From Burkholderia plantarii (lineage in GTDB: Bacteria > Pseudomonadota > Gammaproteobacteria > Burkholderiales > Burkholderiaceae), in NCBI RefSeq assembly GCF_001411805.1, contig NZ_CP007212.1, positions 372,001 through 436,000 of the forward strand: a stretch of DNA of 64,000 nucleotides. Direction: 5' to 3'. Positions 55,804 through 64,000 of this stretch are shown piece by piece. Position numbers and translations under genes: made by a program. The notes beneath the pieces were generated by a model that was not told the DNA's origin, did no database searches, and was given only the letters and a program-made list of their open reading frames with translations. Within the stretch, counting starts at the first letter, position 1. Each line of letters opens with the position of its first letter.

Positions 55804-56946
55804 GTGACCGATTATCCGACCCTTCAATTCCACGACGCGAACGGCGTCGAACGTGTGCTGCGCTGGCGCTCCGAGGCCGGCTCGCCGCCGCCGAAGCGCG
55901 TCGTGGTCGCCGACGACACGACCACGGCCGACACCGCGTACCGGCTTGCCTGCGAGGGCACGGCGCTGGTCTGGCAGGGTGACTTCCAGAACGCGCGCCA
56001 GCTGCTGCAGGCGCTCGCGCGGCGCATCGACCGGCGCGCGAGGAAGAAGGACGCGGACAACCCGGTGGACGCGTTCAACCTGCACCGGCTCGCCCAGTCG
56101 CAGCGCGCGCGCACGCTCGGCATGCTGCTGATCCCGCTCGAAGCCGATCATTCGATCGCGCTGCGCCGCGCGCCCGACCTGCGCGAGGCCTGCGTCGAGG
56201 CCTACGGCCCGGGCGGCGCGCCGTCGGTCGCCTCGCTGCGTGAGCTGCTCGGCCTGATCGGCGCGCACGAATGGCGCAAGAAGGGGGTGGAGATTCCCGC
56301 GCTCGGCGCGCGCATCCATCCGCACTACGGGGTGTTCTCGCCGGTGCGCGGCGAATACGTCGAGCTGGTCGTGCGCGCGCCGCTGCCCGCCGCGACGCTC
56401 GCGTTCGACATCGGGACCGGCACCGGCGTGCTCGCGGCGGTGCTGGCCGGGCGCGGCGTCGAGCGCGTGGTGGCCACCGACCAGGACCCGCGCGCGCTGG
56501 CCTGCGCGGCCGAGAATCTCGAACGGCTCGGCTACGGCGCGCGCGTCGAGCTGCAGCGCGCCGACCTGTTCCCGGCGGGCCGCGCGCCGCTGGTGGTCTG
56601 TAATCCGCCCTGGGTGCCGGCGCGGCCGGGTTCGCCGATCGAATACGCGGTCTACGATCCGGACAGCCGGATGCTGAAGGGCTTCCTGGCCGGGCTCGCC
56701 GCGCATCTGACGCCGGGCGGCGAGGGCTGGCTCGTGCTGTCCGATTTCGCCGAACACCTGGGGCTGCGCACGCGCGAGGCGCTGCTCGGCTGGATCGAGG
56801 CGGCCGGCCTCGTGGTGCTGGGCCGCGACGACATCCGGCCGGTCCATCCGAAGTCCAGCGACGCCGACGATCCGCTGCACCGCGCCCGTTCGGCCGAACT
56901 CACCTCGCTGTGGCGGCTCGGCGCGCGCGGCGAGATGGCGGCTTGA
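55804..56946 (+). CDS. Class I SAM methyltransferase (NPPW type, PrmC-like)
   Basis: 380 residues from GTG 55804. The N-terminal 190 residues do not match a family I recognise. The C-terminal domain shows SAM-binding FDIGTGTGVLAAVLAGRGVE, ATDQDPRALACAAENLERLG and the catalytic VVCNPPWVPA. NPPY/NPPW motifs mark N-methylation of Gln, Asn or adenine; HemK/PrmC-like protein methylation is the nearest guess. Substrate unknown. Confidence 0.8.
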   Translation: MTDYPTLQFHDANGVERVLRWRSEAGSPPPKRVVVADDTTTADTAYRLACEGTALVWQGDFQNARQLLQALARRIDRRARKKDADNPVDAFNLHRLAQSQRARTLGMLLIPLEADHSIALRRAPDLREACVEAYGPGGAPSVASLRELLGLIGAHEWRKKGVEIPALGARIHPHYGVFSPVRGEYVELVVRAPLPAATLAFDIGTGTGVLAAVLAGRGVERVVATDQDPRALACAAENLERLGYGARVELQRADLFPAGRAPLVVCNPPWVPARPGSPIEYAVYDPDSRMLKGFLAGLAAHLTPGGEGWLVLSDFAEHLGLRTREALLGWIEAAGLVVLGRDDIRPVHPKSSDADDPLHRARSAELTSLWRLGARGEMAA

Positions 56947-57154
56947 CAGGCGTCTGAAGCGCGGCGCTGGCGGTGCCGCCGAAGCCGCGGCGCCGTTCCC
57001 GACGCCGCGGCGAGGCCGCCGGCCCCGGGCCGTTCCGGCCGGATTCGCACCGCGCCCGGGCCGCCGCCGCGATTTTCGGTAAACTCTCGTCATTCCACCC
57101 GTTTCCCGCCGACGCCGCGCCGGTTTTTCCGGTGCGGGGCCGGCCGTCCGCACG

Positions 57155-58018
57155 ATGTCGAACAAGACCTACGAAGTCCGTCCCGAGCAATCGGTCGAGC
57201 TGCTCAAGGAGCTGCATATCCTGACGCGCGACGGCAAGATGAACCAGGACAGCCGCCGCAAGCTGAAGCAGGTCTATCACCTCTATCAGTTCATCGAGCC
57301 GCTGCTGGAAAATGTCGCCGCCGATCGCGGCGGCGTGACGCTGGTCGACCACGGTGCCGGCAAGTCCTATCTCGGCTTCATCCTCTATGACCTGTTTTTC
57401 AAGTCGCGCCCGGCGGCGGGCTCGCACATCTACGGCATCGAGACGCGCGAGGAACTGGTCGAGCACTCGACCGCGCTGGCCGCGCGGCTCGGCTTCGGCG
57501 CGATGTCGTTCGAGAACCTGTCGGTCGCCGACTCGATCCGTTCGCCGAAGCTGCCCGGGACCGTCGACGTGGTGACTGCGCTGCACGCCTGCGATACCGC
57601 CACCGACGACGCGATCCGCTTCGCGCTGGCCAAGCGCGCGCGGCACATCGTGCTGGTGCCGTGCTGCCAGGCCGAGGTGGCCGGCGTGCTGCGCCGGAAC
57701 AAGGGCAGGTCGCTGGCCAGCGCGCTGACCGAGGTCTGGCGCCATCCGCTGCATACGCGCGAGTTCGGCAGCCAGATCACCAACGTGCTGCGCTGCCTGC
57801 AACTGGAGGCGCATGGCTATCAGGTCAGCGTGACGGAACTGGTCGGGTGGGAACACTCGATGAAGAACGAACTGATCATCGCGCAGTACAAGAACCTGCC
57901 GCGCCGCAAGCCGGGCGAGCGCCTGGGCGAGATCCTCGCGATGTTCGGGCTGGCCGAGCTGAACGAGCGCTTCTTCGCGCCCGAGGCGACGGGGGAAGCG
58001 GCCGAAACGAACGCCTGA
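57155..58018 (+). CDS. SAM-dependent methyltransferase (Methyltransf_32-like)
   Basis: 287 residues. The SAM-binding region is VTLVDHGAGKSYLGFILYDL followed by acidic GIETREELVEHSTALAARLG; the catalytic loop appears as TALHACDTATDDAIRFALAK and VPCCQAEVAGVL. These match the THUMP-less RNA/protein methyltransferases with HACDTATD and PCCQ motifs. A TAAACT at 57080-57085 may be its -10 box. Substrate unknown. Confidence 0.8.
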   Translation: MSNKTYEVRPEQSVELLKELHILTRDGKMNQDSRRKLKQVYHLYQFIEPLLENVAADRGGVTLVDHGAGKSYLGFILYDLFFKSRPAAGSHIYGIETREELVEHSTALAARLGFGAMSFENLSVADSIRSPKLPGTVDVVTALHACDTATDDAIRFALAKRARHIVLVPCCQAEVAGVLRRNKGRSLASALTEVWRHPLHTREFGSQITNVLRCLQLEAHGYQVSVTELVGWEHSMKNELIIAQYKNLPRRKPGERLGEILAMFGLAELNERFFAPEATGEAAETNA

Positions 58019-58210
58019 GTGGCGCGCGGCGCCCGCTCGGCGCTGCTCGCACCGGATGGCGGGTTGGCGTGACCGCCGGAGCGGGCGACGGTCCGATCAA
58101 CGAAGCGGGCCACGATCCGGCTGTCGAGCCGGAAGAGGATCCGGCCGCCGAGCCGCCCCAGGCGCCGCGAGTCCATCGCGTCCGCCTCGCCCGCGGCCCC
58201 GATCGCCGCG

Positions 58211-58250
58211 CCCGCCGTCACCGGCCGTCACCGGCCGTCACCGGCCGTCA
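58211..58250. repeat. 10-bp tandem repeat in a convergent intergenic gap
   Basis: Three exact copies of CCGGCCGTCA (58221-58250) preceded by one copy with a single change. It lies between a methyltransferase gene and the DUF1415 gene that converge. Too short and too regular for a CRISPR array; probably a slippage-prone microsatellite. Confidence 0.85.
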
Positions 58251-58290
58251 CGCAGGCCGACTCCCGCCGACCAGCCGCGCCGGCCTTCGG

Positions 58291-58872
58291 TCAATCCCCG
58301 CCCTTCTGCGTCTCCGGCCCGCGTTCGCCGCCCGCCATCCAGTCGCGCCAGCCGTCGTGGCCGAGGCGCCGCAGCGTCGCCTGATTGCGCTCGTAGATGT
58401 CGGCGGCGTCCGGAAACGCCTCCACCGCGCGGTCGATGCTCGCCTCGCGCAGCAGATGCAGGATCGGGTAGGGCGCGCGGTTGGTGTAGTTCTCGATGTC
58501 GTCGGCGTCGGTGCCGTCGAACCGGTAGTGCGGATGGAAGCTCGCGATCTGCAGGGTGCCTTCGAACCGCAACTGGCGCAGCAGGCGGTCGGCGAAATGG
58601 AGCGCGTCGTTGAAATCGTCGAACCCGGCGAACGCGCGCGGATAGATCAGCAGCGTGGTGTCGATCGCTTCCGGGGCGGCCGCGTCGAGCGTGCGCAACT
58701 CGCGTTCGAGATCGTCGAGCGCGTCCTCGAGCGAGGCCGCCTCGCTGACGACGTAACGCACCTGTTCCTTCACGTGGACGCTCTTTGCGAACGGGCACAG
58801 GTTCAGGCCGATGACGGCGCGCGTGAGCCAGTGGCGCGTGGCGGCGAGGATGTCTTGATGGGGATCGTTCAT
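58291..58872 (-). CDS. DUF1415 family protein
   Basis: 193 residues from ATG 58872. The family core is well formed: TRHWLTRAVIGLNLCPFAKS, VRYVVSEAASLEDAL, LLIYPRAFAGFDDFNDALHF, IASFHPHYRFDGTDADDIEN and YTNRAPYPILHLLREASIDR. DUF1415 proteins are cytoplasmic and have no proven function. The open frame extends far upstream but only as a shadow of the TetR gene. Confidence 0.9.
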   Translation of the reverse strand: MNDPHQDILAATRHWLTRAVIGLNLCPFAKSVHVKEQVRYVVSEAASLEDALDDLERELRTLDAAAPEAIDTTLLIYPRAFAGFDDFNDALHFADRLLRQLRFEGTLQIASFHPHYRFDGTDADDIENYTNRAPYPILHLLREASIDRAVEAFPDAADIYERNQATLRRLGHDGWRDWMAGGERGPETQKGGD

Positions 58873-59042
58873 GGTCGAGGCGGCGGCAATGCGGCGACCG
58901 GCATTGTAGCGGGCCCGCCGGCGCGACGTACCCCGCCCGCGCGCGGCGCGTGAGCGCGCCCGCCGCCGCCGCATGTGAAGTGTGAAACGCGAACCCGGCC
59001 CGGCCGCGCGGCCCGGGCTCAGGGGGCAGGCGCTCGGGGATC

Positions 59043-59657
59043 TCAGGCGCAGGCCGCCTCGATCATCATCCGCACCACGCGCGGCGCGCCGCCGATCGGG
59101 CTGTGTTCGTCGCGATAGGTCTGGCTGGCCGCGTAGATCCCTTCCACCACCAGCGCGAGCCCGTCGGCCAGCAGTTTCGGGTCGCGCGCGCCGGCTTCGG
59201 TCGCGAGCGCGACCAGCCGCTGCATCAGCTCCTGCTTGTTCTCTGCCACCGACGCGCGCGCCGGATGCGCGGCATCGGGAAACTCCACCGCGACGTTGAT
59301 GAACGGGCAGCCGCGATAGGTCGGCTGCCGCGCGCGCTGCGCCAGATCGTCCACGAGCTGCAGCAACTGCGCCTTCGCATCGCCGGGCAGGCGCGCGGCG
59401 GCGGCGTCGAAGCGGTGGAAGTAGCTGGCCTTCTTGCGTTCGAGATAGGCAAGCACCAGTTCGTCCTTCGACGCGAACTGCCGGTACAGGCTCATCTTGT
59501 TCACGCCGGCGCGCTCGACCACCGCGTCCACGCCGACCGCGCGCACCCCTTCCTGATAGAACAGCGCCTCGGCCGCGTCGAGCAGCTGCGTGTGCGCGTC
59601 CGCGCCGGCGGTTGGCGAACGGCGCGACGGCGCGGGTTTGGAGGAGGAAGCAGGCAT
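59043..59657 (-). CDS. TetR/AcrR-family regulator
   Basis: 204 residues from ATG 59657. HTH domain: LLDAAEALFYQEGVRAVGVD, AVVERAGVNKMSLYRQFASK, DELVLAYLERKKASYFHRFD. The C-terminal ligand domain holds YRGCPFINVAVEFPDAAHPA, typical of a TetR subgroup that governs efflux or detoxification genes. Divergent from an MFS transporter with operator-like repeats between them, so it probably represses both. Confidence 0.9.
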   Translation of the reverse strand: MPASSSKPAPSRRSPTAGADAHTQLLDAAEALFYQEGVRAVGVDAVVERAGVNKMSLYRQFASKDELVLAYLERKKASYFHRFDAAAARLPGDAKAQLLQLVDDLAQRARQPTYRGCPFINVAVEFPDAAHPARASVAENKQELMQRLVALATEAGARDPKLLADGLALVVEGIYAASQTYRDEHSPIGGAPRVVRMMIEAACA

Positions 59658-59702
59658 CAATCACCTCGACGGCTTGGGGTCAATTTTGACGATGCTTGAC
59701 AT

Positions 59703-59751
59703 GTTACTGGCCGGTCACTACGATCGCAAGCTCTTGTGACCGAACGGTAAC
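59703..59751. promoter_or_regulatory. Paired operator for the TetR/MFS divergent promoters
   Basis: GTTACTGGCCGGTCAC (59703-59718) and GTGACCGAACGGTAAC (59736-59751) are inverted with 13 of 16 positions matching; each arm is itself an ACYG-N2-CGGT half-palindrome. The first lies exactly inside the spacer of the plus promoter TTGACA (59696-59701), 17 bases, TACGAT (59719-59724), and over the -10 of a minus promoter TTGCGA (59729-59724), 17, TAACAT (59706-59701). This is textbook TetR-type repression of both directions. Confidence 0.7.
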
Positions 59752-59826
59752 CTTGGCGGTCGTCATCAACGGGTCGGGGGCCGGCGGCATGCCGGGCGCG
59801 CCGCGGCCGCTACGGGAGTACGGGGA

Positions 59827-61110
59827 ATGAACTGGATGGCAGCGGGCGCCCGGGGGCGCTTCCACTACGGCTGGATCGCGGCGGCGGTCGTGTTCCTGGT
59901 CCTGCTCGCGGCGGCCGGCACGCGCGCCACGCCGAGCGTGCTGATGGTGCCGCTCGAGCACGAACTCGGCTGGAGCCGCGCGACGATTTCGCTCGCGATC
60001 TCGATCAACATCGCGCTGTACGGCCTGACCGGGCCGTTCGCGGCGGCCGCGATGCAGCGCTTCGGGCTGCGGCCGACGGTCCTCGTCGCGCTGGTGGTGA
60101 TGGGCACGGGCGTGGCGCTGTCGTCGATGATGACGGCCACCTGGCAGATGGTGCTGATCTGGGGCGTGATGGTGGGCAGCGCCACCGGCGTGGCCGCGCT
60201 GACGCTGTCGGCCACCTTCGTGAACCGCTGGTTCGTGGCGCGGCGCGGGCTCGTGATGGGCATGCTGACGGCCAGCTCGGCCACCGGGCAGCTGGTGTTC
60301 CTGCCGATGCTGGCGGCGATCGCGCAGCACCACGGCTGGCGGCCGGTGGTGCTGGTGGTGGCGGTGGCGCTCGCGGTGGTGGTGCCGCTCGTGATCTTCC
60401 TGCTGCCCGAGCGCCCGGCCGACCTGCAGCTGCGCCCCTACGGCGAGCCCGACGACGCGCCGCGCGCGCCCGAGGCCGCGAAGCAGAACCCGCTCGCCAC
60501 GGCGTTCAACGCGCTGTTCGACGCGGCCCGCAAGCGCGACTTCTGGCTGCTGTTCTTCAGCTTCTTCATCTGCGGCGCGAGCACCAACGGCTACATCGGC
60601 TCGCACCTGATCGCGATGTGCAGCGACTACGGCATGAGCGAGGTGCAGGGCGCCTCGCTGCTCGCCGCGATGGGCGTGTTCGACCTGATCGGCACGACGC
60701 TGTCCGGCTGGCTCTCGGACCGTTATGACAGCCGCGTGCTGCTGTTCTGGTACTACGGGCTGCGCGGGCTGTCGCTGATCTACCTGCCGCACGCGTTCGG
60801 CATCGACTTCTTCGGGCTGCCGCTGTTCGCGGTGTTCTACGGGCTCGACTGGATCGCCACCGTGCCGCCCACCGTGCGCCTCGCCACCGACATCTGGGGC
60901 AAGGAGCGCGCGCCGATCGTGTTCGGCTGGATCGTCGCCGGCCACCAGCTCGGCGCCGCGTTCGCCACGCTCGGCGCGGGGCTGCTGCGCGCGAGCCTCG
61001 GCACCTACACGCTCGCCTCGATGATTTCGGGCGGCCTCTGCATCGTCGGCGCGGTGATCGTGCTGCGCATCAAGCGCGGCCGCGCGCAAGCGGTGCCGCA
61101 GGCAGCCTGA
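59827..61110 (+). CDS. MFS transporter
   Basis: 427 residues with about 12 membrane helices in two halves separated by a cytoplasmic loop near residues 200-235. Features: FHYGWIAAAVVFLVLLAAAG, DELGWSRATISLAIS-like early loop (residues 45-60), and second-half GVFDLIGTTLSGWLSDRYDS. The pattern with GW and SDR resembles the oxalate/formate or monocarboxylate branch. Substrate unknown; regulated by the divergent TetR gene. Confidence 0.88.
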   Translation: MNWMAAGARGRFHYGWIAAAVVFLVLLAAAGTRATPSVLMVPLEHELGWSRATISLAISINIALYGLTGPFAAAAMQRFGLRPTVLVALVVMGTGVALSSMMTATWQMVLIWGVMVGSATGVAALTLSATFVNRWFVARRGLVMGMLTASSATGQLVFLPMLAAIAQHHGWRPVVLVVAVALAVVVPLVIFLLPERPADLQLRPYGEPDDAPRAPEAAKQNPLATAFNALFDAARKRDFWLLFFSFFICGASTNGYIGSHLIAMCSDYGMSEVQGASLLAAMGVFDLIGTTLSGWLSDRYDSRVLLFWYYGLRGLSLIYLPHAFGIDFFGLPLFAVFYGLDWIATVPPTVRLATDIWGKERAPIVFGWIVAGHQLGAAFATLGAGLLRASLGTYTLASMISGGLCIVGAVIVLRIKRGRAQAVPQAA

Positions 61111-61315
61111 GCCCGCCGGGCAGGGCCGCTTGGCCGGCGGCGCGCTGACATCCAGCCCGCTCCGGCATGGCCCGCCGGGCGCCCGCGAGCGGGCCTTGCC
61201 GAGGCCACGCGCGGCACGAAGACGAGGCCGCCGCGCGTCACCCGCCGGGGGCAGTGAACGGGTATGCTGGCGGTTCTCCGGGGCTAGCGCCCTTTTTCGA
61301 CCTACGAGGCCACGC

Positions 61316-61918
61316 ATGTCCGTCAACCTTGCACCCACCGCCGTGCCGATTCACGAATTGCTTGCCGGCCGCTGGAGTCCGCGCGCCTATTCCGACCAGC
61401 CGATCAGCGGCGAGCACCTGCACGCGGTGCTCGAGGCCGCGCGCTGGGCGCCGTCCGCCTACAACGCGCAGCCGTGGCGCTTCGTCGTGTTCGACCGCTC
61501 GCGCGACGAGGCCGCGTTCAAGAAGGCGTTCGCCACGCTGGTGCCGTTCAACCAGGGCTGGAACGCGCCGGCGCCGGTGCTGATCGCGGTGACCGCGCAC
61601 ACGCTGACCTCGAAGGGCGAGCCGAGCAGCACGGCGCTCTACGACGCCGGCGCGGCGGGGATGTCGCTGGTGCTGCAGGCGCATGCGCTGGGCCTCGCCG
61701 CGCACCAGATGAGCGGCTTCGATCCGAAGGCGTTCCGCGAGGCGTTCGCGGTGCCGGCCGACGTGGAGATCGTCGCGATGATCTCGCTCGGCCACTACGG
61801 CGACGCCGAGAAGCTCGATCCCGTGCTGCGCGACCGCGAACGCGCGCCGCGCACGCGCCATGCGATCGGCGAGGTGGTCTATCAGGGCGGCTGGAAGGTG
61901 CCGTTCGCGGGACGCTGA
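61316..61918 (+). CDS. Nitroreductase-family FMN protein
   Basis: 200 residues from ATG 61316. Family motifs: LAGRWSPRAYSDQPISGEHL (FMN-binding Arg-Ser), LEAARWAPSAYNAQPWRFVV and DAGAAGMSLVLQAHALGLAA, with LGHYGDAEKLDP near the end. Such enzymes reduce nitro-aromatics or other substrates with NAD(P)H. The upstream in-frame extension is not conserved-looking. Confidence 0.88.
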   Translation: MSVNLAPTAVPIHELLAGRWSPRAYSDQPISGEHLHAVLEAARWAPSAYNAQPWRFVVFDRSRDEAAFKKAFATLVPFNQGWNAPAPVLIAVTAHTLTSKGEPSSTALYDAGAAGMSLVLQAHALGLAAHQMSGFDPKAFREAFAVPADVEIVAMISLGHYGDAEKLDPVLRDRERAPRTRHAIGEVVYQGGWKVPFAGR

Positions 61919-62120
61919 GCGAGCCGGCCGCGCACGTGCGCGTACGTATCGGCGCGCGTCCGGCGCGACACTGTCGGTGCGGCCGGGTTCGAGTCCGAGT
62001 GCGGTACGCCGCGGCGCAATAGCCGCTTCGGCGCCGGTTTTCCTCCCCCGCTGCGGCGCCGGTACGCGGGCGCCGGCCGCCGGGCCGACCCGTCCCCGTA
62101 TTTCTCGTGCGCCGGCCCCG

Positions 62121-62148
62121 TTGTAGCGGCCCGCGCTTCTGTGATAAA
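62121..62148 (+). promoter_or_regulatory. Possible promoter of the YegD-like gene
   Basis: TTGTAG (62121-62126), 16 bases, GATAAA (62143-62148), about 48 bases before the ATG at 62197. The match is moderate. Confidence 0.35.
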
Positions 62149-62196
62149 AAAGCCCCCCTTTCCGCTTCGCGCCCGCCCAGTCGGCGACCTCTCCCC

Positions 62197-63456
62197 ATGA
62201 CTTATTGCGCGATCGATTTCGGCACCTCCAATTCGGCCGTCGCGTTGCCGGACCCGGCCAACCCGGGGGCGATGCGGCTCGCGCCCGTCGAGGGCGAGCA
62301 CCGGACCCTGCCCACCGCGATCTTCTTCAACAACGACGAAGGCTCGCGCGAGTTCGGCCGCACCGCGCTCGCGTCCTACATCGACGGGTTCGACGGCCGG
62401 CTGATGCGCTCGATGAAGAGCATCCTCGGCTCGCCGCTCGCGGAGACCACCACCGATCTCGGCGACGGCAGCGGCATCGCCTATACCGAGGTGATCGCGA
62501 TCTTCATGCAGCACCTGACGCGCAAGGCGCAGGCGTGCGCGGGCGGCGCGATCGAGCGCGCGGTGCTGGGCCGGCCGGTGTTCTTCGTCGACGACGATCC
62601 GCGCGCCGACCGGCTGGCCGAGCAGCAGCTCGCCGCGGCCGCGCGTTCGGTGGGGCTCAAGGAGGTGTGCTTCCAGTACGAGCCGATCGCGGCCGCGTTC
62701 GACTACGAGTCGCGGCTGTCGGCCGAGTCGCTGGTGCTGGTGGCCGACATCGGCGGCGGTACCTCGGACTTCTCGCTGGTGCGCGTCGGCCCCGAGCGCA
62801 TGGCGCGGCTCGAGCGCAAGGACGACGTGCTGGCCCATCACGGCGTCCACGTCGCCGGCACCGACTACGACCGCCGCGTCGAACTGGCGTCGATCCTGCC
62901 CGCGTTCGGCTACCGCTCGCTCGACCCGGAAGGCCGCGAGCTGCCGAACCGGATCTACTTCGACCTGGCCACCTGGCACCTGATCAACACGGTCTACACG
63001 CCCAAGCGGCTGGCCGAGCTGAAGCTGATGAAGCACCTGTACGTGGATACGCGCCAGTTCGACCGGCTGGTGCGCGTGGTCGACCAGCGCCTCGGCCACG
63101 CGCTGACCGCGCGCGCCGAGGAGGCGAAGATCGGCGTGGCGGCCGGCGGCCAGACCCTGATCGACCTGAACGACGTGGAAGAGGACCTGCAGATCGCGTT
63201 CGATGCGGCGCGCCTGATCGAGGCCAGCGTGGACGACACGGCACGCATCGTCGAGGCCGCGCGCGAGACGGTGCGGCTGGCCGGCATCGCGCCGCGCGAG
63301 GTCGGCGCGCTCTACTTCACGGGCGGCTCGACCGGCCTGGCGTTCCTGTCGGGCGCGCTGTCGGCCGCGTTTCCCGACGCCGAGCCGGTGTTCGGCGACC
63401 GGCTCGCGAGCGTGGCGACCGGGCTCGGCATCCACGCGCGGCGGCTGTTCGGCTGA
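62197..63456 (+). CDS. Hsp70-like chaperone (YegD family)
   Basis: 419 residues from ATG 62197, set by the actin-like opening MTYCAIDFGTSNSAVALPDP. The ATPase fold continues with EYEPIAAAFDYE-like sheet, phosphate-2 VADIGGGTSDFSLVRVGPER and adenosine-binding YFTGGSTGLAFLSGALSAAF. There is no long substrate-binding domain after the ATPase part, as in E. coli YegD (about 450 residues). Partner and client are unknown. Confidence 0.87.
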   Translation: MTYCAIDFGTSNSAVALPDPANPGAMRLAPVEGEHRTLPTAIFFNNDEGSREFGRTALASYIDGFDGRLMRSMKSILGSPLAETTTDLGDGSGIAYTEVIAIFMQHLTRKAQACAGGAIERAVLGRPVFFVDDDPRADRLAEQQLAAAARSVGLKEVCFQYEPIAAAFDYESRLSAESLVLVADIGGGTSDFSLVRVGPERMARLERKDDVLAHHGVHVAGTDYDRRVELASILPAFGYRSLDPEGRELPNRIYFDLATWHLINTVYTPKRLAELKLMKHLYVDTRQFDRLVRVVDQRLGHALTARAEEAKIGVAAGGQTLIDLNDVEEDLQIAFDAARLIEASVDDTARIVEAARETVRLAGIAPREVGALYFTGGSTGLAFLSGALSAAFPDAEPVFGDRLASVATGLGIHARRLFG

Positions 63457-63663
63457 GGCCGGCGGGCCACGCGGCCCGCACGCCGCCATCGAAGCCCGCG
63501 TGGTCATCGCGGGACGCCCTGCGGCCGCCATGAGCGGCCGCTTTCATGACATGCGCATGTCGGCGCCATCCGCGCGCGGCCGATTTCCGCCAGTCCGGCG
63601 CGAACCCGCGAATCGATTTCGGAACAAATGCCGGCCGATGCGAAAACGGGACGGAGAAAACGA

Positions 63664-63685
63664 AAACCCCGCCGAAGCGGGGTTT
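63664..63685 (-). terminator. Intrinsic terminator of the cold-shock gene
   Basis: AAACCCCGC (63664-63672), loop CGAA, GCGGGGTTT (63677-63685): a perfect 9-bp stem. On the minus strand it is followed by a T-rich tract. It lies 29 bases after the stop of the cold-shock gene. Confidence 0.85.
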
Positions 63686-63713
63686 CTCATTCAGGCGAAG
63701 ATATCGCGCGAAC

Positions 63714-63917
63714 TTACAGCGGCTTGATGTTCGCTGCTTGCAGACCCTTCGGGCCAGTCTTCACTTCGAATTCGACCTTCTGGTTTTCTTGCAGCGTCTT
63801 GAAACCGTCGACACGGATTTCCGAGAAGTGCGCGAACAGATCGTCGCCGCCGCCTTCCGGCGTGATGAAGCCAAAACCCTTAGCGTCGTTGAACCACTTG
63901 ACGGTGCCGGTTGCCAT
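63714..63917 (-). CDS. Cold-shock protein (CspA family)
   Basis: 67-residue single S1-like domain with RNP1 [19 protein letters not shown] and RNP2 inside it, opening [17 protein letters not shown]. Binds RNA and single-stranded DNA, an RNA chaperone. Upstream on the minus strand the leader carries AGGAACAAG as ribosome site and a 5-bp hairpin (63944-63956); the promoter is outside the window. The gene is likely monocistronic given the terminator. Confidence 0.95.
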   Translation of the reverse strand: MATGTVKWFNDAKGFGFITPEGGGDDLFAHFSEIRVDGFKTLQENQKVEFEVKTGPKGLQAANIKPL

Positions 63918-63943
63918 AACTTGTTCCTAAAAATGGTGAGACA

Positions 63944-63956
63944 GGGCGAAACGCCC
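63944..63956 (-). other. Small hairpin in the csp leader
   Basis: GGGCG, three-base loop, CGCCC: a perfect 5-bp stem about 27 bases before the csp ATG. Csp leaders are often structured and temperature-sensitive, so it may take part in that; too short to be sure. Confidence 0.35.
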
Positions 63957-64000
63957 GGGAGGTGCATGAAAATCAAGGAAGGGGGTAATGGGGCCGACCG

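Noticed and set aside
58211..58250. Possible CRISPR array.
   Set aside because: Units are 10 bases and contiguous without spacers; no cas genes nearby.

Overview
This 64 kb window is GC-rich, densely coded chromosome from a Burkholderia sensu stricto species. The basis is gene order known from that genus: mla operon, ibaG-murA, a nearly complete his cluster, tatABC, petABC-sspAB and an antibacterial-type T6SS cluster on the main chromosome. I cannot name the species from sequence alone; a plant-associated Burkholderia (gladioli/glumae/plantarii type) is only a guess.

Layout. 1-484: 3' end of thiE. 769-4929: mlaFEDACB phospholipid-transport operon with the outer-membrane lipoprotein gene mlaA inserted between mlaD and mlaC. 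5119-6797: an ABC-2 type exporter pair. 6821-8423: ibaG and murA. 8420-16238: hisGDCB, marC, hisHAFIE, many with 4-base stop/start overlaps. 16311-18888: a small membrane protein, a HIT protein and tatABC, closed by an intrinsic terminator. 19224-21197: a DegS-like protease divergent from a Nif3-family gene with only 21 bp between start codons. 21418-25523: petABC (cytochrome bc1) and sspAB. 25542-25617: tRNA-Thr(TGT), followed by about 1.5 kb of AT-richer, largely non-coding DNA with a decayed IS3-family transposase fragment, which looks like an old integration scar. 27102-28289: a membrane diguanylate cyclase with GGEEF and I-site.

28533-50950: a T6SS cluster in four transcription blocks: tssJKL (minus), TPR lipoprotein-tssBC-hcp-tssEFGH-tssA (plus), tagX-tssM-tagF-ompA/BON (minus), and an unrecognised single-pass membrane protein with a Cys-rich tail (plus). 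All core genes except tssI/vgrG are present; no PAAR, effector/immunity, PpkA/PppA/Fha genes are visible here. The divergent control region between tssJ and the plus operon holds a perfect 22-bp palindrome just upstream of a sigma70-like promoter.

51442-63917: housekeeping and accessory genes: a CorA/ZntB-type transporter, XapX protein and quinone-reductase-like gene divergent from a LysR regulator, a WHy/LEA14 lipoprotein, two SAM methyltransferases, a DUF1415 protein, a TetR regulator divergent from an MFS transporter (with two well-formed operator half-sites over the promoter), a nitroreductase, a YegD-like Hsp70 and a cold-shock protein.

Most of the window is conserved Burkholderia core. 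The parts least explained are the T6SS accessory protein at 49922, the T6SS palindrome, the hairpins flanking hcp, and the divergent regulator/operator arrangements at 53.8 and 59.7 kb. I did not find a convincing wholly new system; no database search was possible.
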